A DNA stretch of 64,000 nt from Chloroflexota bacterium (lineage in GTDB: Bacteria > Chloroflexota > Dehalococcoidia > Lucifugimonadales > Lucifugimonadaceae): contig JAQBUH010000007.1 in NCBI GenBank assembly GCA_027624075.1, positions 26,660 to 90,659 of the forward strand. The letters are read 5' to 3'. The notes under the pieces were generated by a model. The model was not told where the DNA came from, did not search any database, and saw only the letters and a program-made list of their open reading frames with translations. Of the stretch, positions 60,377 to 64,000 are shown in pieces (the first letter of the stretch is position 1; each line of letters begins with the position of its first letter). The translations under genes and the position numbers were made by a program.

Positions 60377-61276
60377 TCAGTCCGGAATCAGACCTGCCTC
60401 GCGCATGGCCACTGTCAGCCGTTCTATCTCGGCCGCAGTCAGAGGCGTTGAAGGCAGTCGCGGCTGCGTGCCCTCGTAACCCATCAGGTTAAGCGCCGCC
60501 TTTATTCCGGCGGCGCCTCTGCTCAAGACCTGCCAGTCAGCGTTGTTCAGTCGAAGCTGCAGATCTTGCGCCCTGCCAAGCTCGCCACTCATGACGAGCG
60601 TCAGCATCTCGATGCACTCGGCCGGCGCGATGTTCCCGAACATCAGACAAGCTCCGTTTGCGCCGATGGCCGCGCCCGGCAGGAGGAGCACGCCGTTCCC
60701 GATCCAGAACTTCTTACTGGCGGGCACACGCATCCGCGTCATCGACTCGAAGCGCAGGTTCCCGCCCGCAATGTATCCGTAGACGTTATCCATCTCGCAC
60801 ACTGCGCCAATCATCTCCGGCGAGCCGGCGGCGAGCGGCAGGCTCTGGCCGAACATCCCCGGCGCGGGCTGGTTTATGAGAATGGCTGGAACGGGCAACC
60901 GCGGCACGAGCTGATCGAAGTAGCCGCGTGCGTCGTCTGTGAGCCGTGGAATCCTGATCCGCACCAGCTCGGCCCCGGCCTCCGCCAGCGTGTCTGCGAC
61001 TCGAAGCGATTCGGTAACGGATGGGTTGTCGATGCCCCCGACGATGAACTTCTGACCGCCTCTGGCGCTGTTCACGGCGCGGATGATATCGAGCCGCTCC
61101 TGTTCGCTCAGGAACGACTCCTCGCCGTTCTCAGAGTTGAGCATGAAGCCGGAGAGCGGTGTCATCAGCCATCGCCCAACGTTGCGCTCAACGGCTGCCA
61201 GGTCCACGCGGTCGTCAGGCGTGAACGGAGTCGGACTCGGCGCGATGACTATCGGGTCGGTGGCAGGTAACGGCAA
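60377..61276 (-). CDS. Dihydrodipicolinate-synthase-family protein without the catalytic Lys and Tyr
   Basis: A 299-residue protein of the DapA/NAL superfamily, recognisable by APSPTPFTPDDRVDLAAVER (about residues 12-31), FMLNSENGEESFLSEQERLD (the GxTGE-type loop, about 44-63) and FIVGGIDN. Where the family has YNxPxxT the sequence is LINQPAPGMF, and where it has GIKxxxGNL it is YGYIAGGNL, so both the proton-relay Tyr and the Schiff-base Lys are missing. The length and the rest of the barrel are normal. It is unlikely to perform the usual aldolase reaction; a changed chemistry or binding role is possible. It is convergent with the secreted-protein gene. Confidence 0.82.
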   Translation of the reverse strand: MPLPATDPIVIAPSPTPFTPDDRVDLAAVERNVGRWLMTPLSGFMLNSENGEESFLSEQERLDIIRAVNSARGGQKFIVGGIDNPSVTESLRVADTLAEAGAELVRIRIPRLTDDARGYFDQLVPRLPVPAILINQPAPGMFGQSLPLAAGSPEMIGAVCEMDNVYGYIAGGNLRFESMTRMRVPASKKFWIGNGVLLLPGAAIGANGACLMFGNIAPAECIEMLTLVMSGELGRAQDLQLRLNNADWQVLSRGAAGIKAALNLMGYEGTQPRLPSTPLTAAEIERLTVAMREAGLIPD

Positions 61277-61632
61277 GCCGGTGCTCCGGAGGCGGTGATT
61301 TGATCGGTCCGTCGGGTTAAAAGCCTACAGCATGCTGGCAACAGCCGTTGCGGTGACCGCGGCATGTCCGGCCTACGGGGACAAACGTGGCCACGAGCGC
61401 CATTCTGCCTTGACCTTGAGCGGTGGGGTTGCGCATATCCGCGACACCATGTCGGTTTTACGAATAACGCACTGACGGCCACACCAATGCCGGACTGTCA
61501 CCAATCAGTGACATTTCTACGTGTGACCGTCAGGTTACCGACCAGTTACTTACGGGCCATCTGCGCATCGGCGCGGGGCTGAAACATATTGGCAGGGCAC
61601 GGACCAGCCCAGAATCTGCGACAGGAAGCATC
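61277..61632. other. Gap of about 355 bases between divergent genes
   Basis: The gap lies between the DapA-like and chemoreceptor genes and should hold both promoters. No clear promoter, repeat or small gene was recognised. Confidence 0.4.
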
Positions 61633-63723
61633 ATGAACCTCAGTATTCGCGCACAGCTAATTGGCGGTTTCGCCATCATCGTCATTCTGCTCCTCGCCGT
61701 GTTCGGAGTCTCCTTCATGGGAATGAACTCCATGGCAAAGGCGACGGACGAGATCGTACACGTTGACCTGCCCGCAGACATCGCGGTGCGTGAGCTCGAA
61801 GTGCCCATCCTTGAGCAGCTCACCTTCTACGCCGACTACATCATTACCCGCGATGCGGATGACCTGACAAAAATCGATCACGAGATCGAAGCGGTCGAAG
61901 AGCACGTGGCCGCTCTATACGCGCAGTTCGGGAACGACCCGGAGGTTGACGCTCTGATCGATAGGTTCCACGAGGAATATGGAGCCTTCGTTCACACCGG
62001 CGATCTCCTCATTGAAGAGGTTGGCCACACTAACGCCGGTGAAGTCACCGCAGCACTTATTGCGGAGCTCCACGAGCTTGAGGCCGAAGAGGCCGAGATG
62101 CTGCTGGAACTGGAAGAGCTTGCGCTCGTAGCTGAGGAGAGGGTCGAGCACGCTGCAGGCCAGGCGAAGTCAGCAGAGAACAGCGCTATCCTCATGGCAA
62201 CCGTGCTGGCAGTCATTGCGGCTGCGGCGTCTGCGGCCATTGCATTGATCCTGATACGTAAGATCACGGGTGGTCTGAGTGCGGTGGAAGCGGTTGCGAC
62301 CGACATGAGCGAAAACACGCTGCCCAAGTTGGTTAGCAGCATGCAGCGCGCCGCGGCCGGCGACCTGACCGGCATCTTTGACACAGATATGGCGAAGATC
62401 GATGAAGGCCAAAACGATGAGATCGGCAAGATCAAGCGGGCTTTCAACCGGATCCTGGATGCTGTGGGGAACACGGGTGAGTCATACAACCAGATGATGA
62501 CGGAGATATCCGGTCTGGTCGGCAAGGTGCGGGGGATGTCTACTGATCTGACCGGCGCCAGCGGCCAGCTGGCGGACGCCGCCTCACAGGCGGGTGACGC
62601 CACACAGGGACTGGCGAACGCATCCCAGCAGGTTGCGTCTGGCGCCCAGGAGCAGGCGACCAACATCCAGAAGGCCTCTGCCGTTGTGGATGATCTGATC
62701 CGGAGCGTGGGGCTTATCGGGGATGGCTCAAGGAAGCAGACCGCCGAAATTGACCGTGCGCAGGGCATCGTCAGCCAGGTTGCGAACGCCTCGAAGCAGG
62801 TTGCAGAGAACGCACAGGGCGCATCCGAAGGCGCACAGTCTGCCAACCAGACCGCCCAGAAGGGCGTCGAAGTGGTGCAGAAGACGATCGAGGGTATGAA
62901 CTCGATCAACCAGGCGGTAAAGAACGTCGCTACCGAGGTCTCGAACCTTGGCGAGAGGTCACAGGAGATTGGAAAGATCGTCTCCGTGATCGACGACATC
63001 GCCGCCCAGACCAACCTTCTGGCGCTGAACGCAGCCATCGAGGCGGCCCGCGCCGGTGAGCAGGGACGAGGCTTCGCAGTGGTCGCAGACGAGGTGAGAC
63101 AGCTCGCTGAGCGTGTCAGCCAGGCGACGAGCGAGATCGCAAACCTGATTGAGAGCGTTCAGCAGAGTGTCTCAACATCTGTGCAGGCGACCGAGACCGG
63201 CACAAAGCAGGTTGAAGAGGGCACGACCCTCGCAGGCGCCGCAGGTGACGCGCTCGATGAGATCATCAAGGCGGTCGGAACTGTGACCCGCCAGGTCGAG
63301 GACATATCGGCCCTTGCCGAAGAGGTGTCCGCATCATCGAACGAGATGGTCGCGGCGATCGATAGCATCAGCGCTGTTGCGACTGAGAACTCAGAGGTTG
63401 CTGAGAAAATGAACGTGGCCAGTGGTGAGGTGAAGTCATCTATGGAGACGGTGTCTGCCGTCACCGAAGAGACCAGCGCCGCCGCAGAGGAGACTTCAGC
63501 CAGCACGGAGCAGATGAGCGCCCAAGTGGAAGAGGTTGTGGCCTCCGCTCAGTCGCTCGCCGACATGGCAGCTTCTCTTGAGAAGGCTGTCGAGGTGTTC
63601 AAGGTGTCGGCTACAGACGTTTCCAGCACAGCCAAGGGTGCGAAGAACTCCGCAGCCGCATCACGAAAAGGACGAAAGATGGCGGACTCCCATGACGTGG
63701 AGGCTGACGAAGAAGCCGCCTAG
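61633..63723 (+). CDS. Methyl-accepting chemotaxis protein
   Basis: A 696-residue chemoreceptor. Membrane helix 1 is at about residues 7-30, a four-helix-bundle-type ligand domain (Glu-rich, [20 protein letters not shown]) spans to about 180, helix 2 is at about 184-208, a HAMP domain follows, and the cytoplasmic coiled coil peaks at the hairpin tip [20 protein letters not shown], then [20 protein letters not shown] (about 452-490). The ATG follows AGGAAG. The receptor would pass signals to CheA/CheW, none of which is in the window. Several Gln/Glu pairs in the coiled coil suit methylation. It ends in a basic tail and a hairpin at 63746-63780. Confidence 0.95.
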   Translation: MNLSIRAQLIGGFAIIVILLLAVFGVSFMGMNSMAKATDEIVHVDLPADIAVRELEVPILEQLTFYADYIITRDADDLTKIDHEIEAVEEHVAALYAQFGNDPEVDALIDRFHEEYGAFVHTGDLLIEEVGHTNAGEVTAALIAELHELEAEEAEMLLELEELALVAEERVEHAAGQAKSAENSAILMATVLAVIAAAASAAIALILIRKITGGLSAVEAVATDMSENTLPKLVSSMQRAAAGDLTGIFDTDMAKIDEGQNDEIGKIKRAFNRILDAVGNTGESYNQMMTEISGLVGKVRGMSTDLTGASGQLADAASQAGDATQGLANASQQVASGAQEQATNIQKASAVVDDLIRSVGLIGDGSRKQTAEIDRAQGIVSQVANASKQVAENAQGASEGAQSANQTAQKGVEVVQKTIEGMNSINQAVKNVATEVSNLGERSQEIGKIVSVIDDIAAQTNLLALNAAIEAARAGEQGRGFAVVADEVRQLAERVSQATSEIANLIESVQQSVSTSVQATETGTKQVEEGTTLAGAAGDALDEIIKAVGTVTRQVEDISALAEEVSASSNEMVAAIDSISAVATENSEVAEKMNVASGEVKSSMETVSAVTEETSAAAEETSASTEQMSAQVEEVVASAQSLADMAASLEKAVEVFKVSATDVSSTAKGAKNSAAASRKGRKMADSHDVEADEEAA

Positions 63724-63745
63724 TCCTGGCTTAGTACGGATCAAC

Positions 63746-63780
63746 GACAGGGCCGCGTACACAGGTGCGCGGCCCTGTTC
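63746..63780 (+). terminator. Hairpin after the chemoreceptor gene
   Basis: ACAGGGCCGCG (63747-63757) pairs with CGCGGCCCTGT (63768-63778), a stable stem 24 bases after the stop codon. The following T content is modest (TCGCGTCTTT), so it is a likely but not ideal intrinsic terminator. Confidence 0.7.
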
Positions 63781-63815
63781 GCGTCTTTGAGTAAGAGTTT
63801 TCGTTTCGTATTGAA

Positions 63816-63845
63816 GAGGCCGCCGGTGGTTGGGCCGGCGGCCTC
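63816..63845 (-). terminator. Terminator hairpin of rnpB
   Basis: On the minus strand GAGGCCGCCGG (63845-63835) pairs with CCGGCGGCCTC (63826-63816) just past the 3' end of the RNase P RNA and is followed by TTCAATACG. It is well placed to end that transcript. Confidence 0.75.
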
Positions 63846-63855
63846 ACGCTAAAGC

Positions 63856-64000
63856 AAGACGGACTGTAAGCCGGGTTCTGTAGGCGGCTTTCGCCAGCCC
63901 GACGACCATCCATCTGGGCGTGCCGTCACCAGCACGCTCTAGCAGCCAACCCGGGAGCGAGCCGGGCCGCTCATTGCTCCCCTATTTGGCCTTGCACCGG
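63856..64000 (-). ncRNA. rnpB: RNase P RNA (3' portion; 5' end outside window)
   Basis: Read on the minus strand, the sequence ends ACAGAACCCGGCTTACAGTC, the universal 3' closing segment of bacterial RNase P RNA, and earlier has GCAAGGCCAAATAGGGGAGC and GCTGGCGAAAGCCGCC, also typical. The part with the GAGGAAAGTCC core lies beyond the right edge. It is the catalytic subunit that trims tRNA 5' ends. A hairpin terminator follows at 63816-63845. The layout looks like the common type A. Confidence 0.95.

Noticed and set aside
1..64000. CRISPR array, prophage, transposase or integrase
   Set aside because: No regularly spaced repeats of CRISPR type and no phage or recombinase motifs were seen on either strand.

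Overview
The window comes from a high-GC bacterium, most likely a Chloroflexota member of the SAR202/Dehalococcoidia type. This is inferred from gene content: many paralogous families of sugar-acid and hydroxy-acid enzymes, a MerR (HspR-like)-grpE-dnaK heat-shock operon, a lone ftsZ, rex, a DUF1800/DUF1501 pair, and small single genes packed between short inverted-repeat elements. No marker was seen that fixes the phylum. There is no prophage, transposase, CRISPR array, tRNA or rRNA operon. The one canonical stable RNA gene is rnpB, cut by the right edge.

Layout. 1-4.9 kb: 5' part of an amidohydrolase gene, a repeat-rich gap, then a leftward DUF1800 - DUF1501 - NHL-propeller operon. 5.5-9.7 kb: a Gfo/Idh/MocA oxidoreductase, an ECF sigma factor overlapping its anti-sigma factor, and a SirB1-type protein. 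9.9-13 kb: a TPP riboswitch with attenuator ahead of a complete ABC importer (ATPase, permease, THI5-like lipoprotein), read as a thiamine-precursor uptake operon. 13-18.7 kb: leftward MFS transporter, a scramblase/hydrolase chimera, two mannonate-dehydratase-like enzymes, a DinB protein and an aldo/keto reductase. 18.9-29 kb: flavodoxins, a TatD hydrolase, a very long Pro/Ala/Glu-rich protein broken by a frameshift, an M24 peptidase, a PAC2 protein, a 2-hydroxyacid dehydrogenase and a frameshifted glycosyltransferase. 29-37.7 kb: a candidate structured RNA, DUF2267, NUDIX, a D-threonine-aldolase-like PLP enzyme, the MerR-grpE-dnaK operon, a 54-residue zinc ribbon, DUF503 and rex. 37.8-48.6 kb: aminotransferase, HpaI-type aldolase, methyltransferase, two tandem Ldh2-type dehydrogenases, an epimerase, an SDR and two Eis-like acetyltransferases. 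48.6-64 kb: GIY-YIG-like protein, ftsZ, GNATs, a TPP-dependent enzyme, a universal stress protein with an in-frame stop, a Lon-family protease, Hsp20, an enolase-superfamily dehydratase, a secreted protein, a DapA-like protein, a chemoreceptor and rnpB.

The metabolic genes suggest scavenging and stepwise oxidation or dehydration of sugar acids and hydroxy acids. The stress and proteostasis genes (MerR-grpE-dnaK, Hsp20, Lon-like protease, ECF sigma/anti-sigma, USP) form a second theme.

The main oddities are three genes broken by one-base or one-codon changes (long Pro-rich protein, glycosyltransferase, USP), an N-terminal scramblase-like domain fused to half of an alpha/beta hydrolase, a DapA-family protein without the catalytic Lys and Tyr, a family of inverted-repeat elements, and an unassigned structured transcript near 29.3 kb. 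I did not find a clearly new multi-gene system; the best candidates for something undescribed are the long Pro-rich protein and the 29.3 kb RNA.
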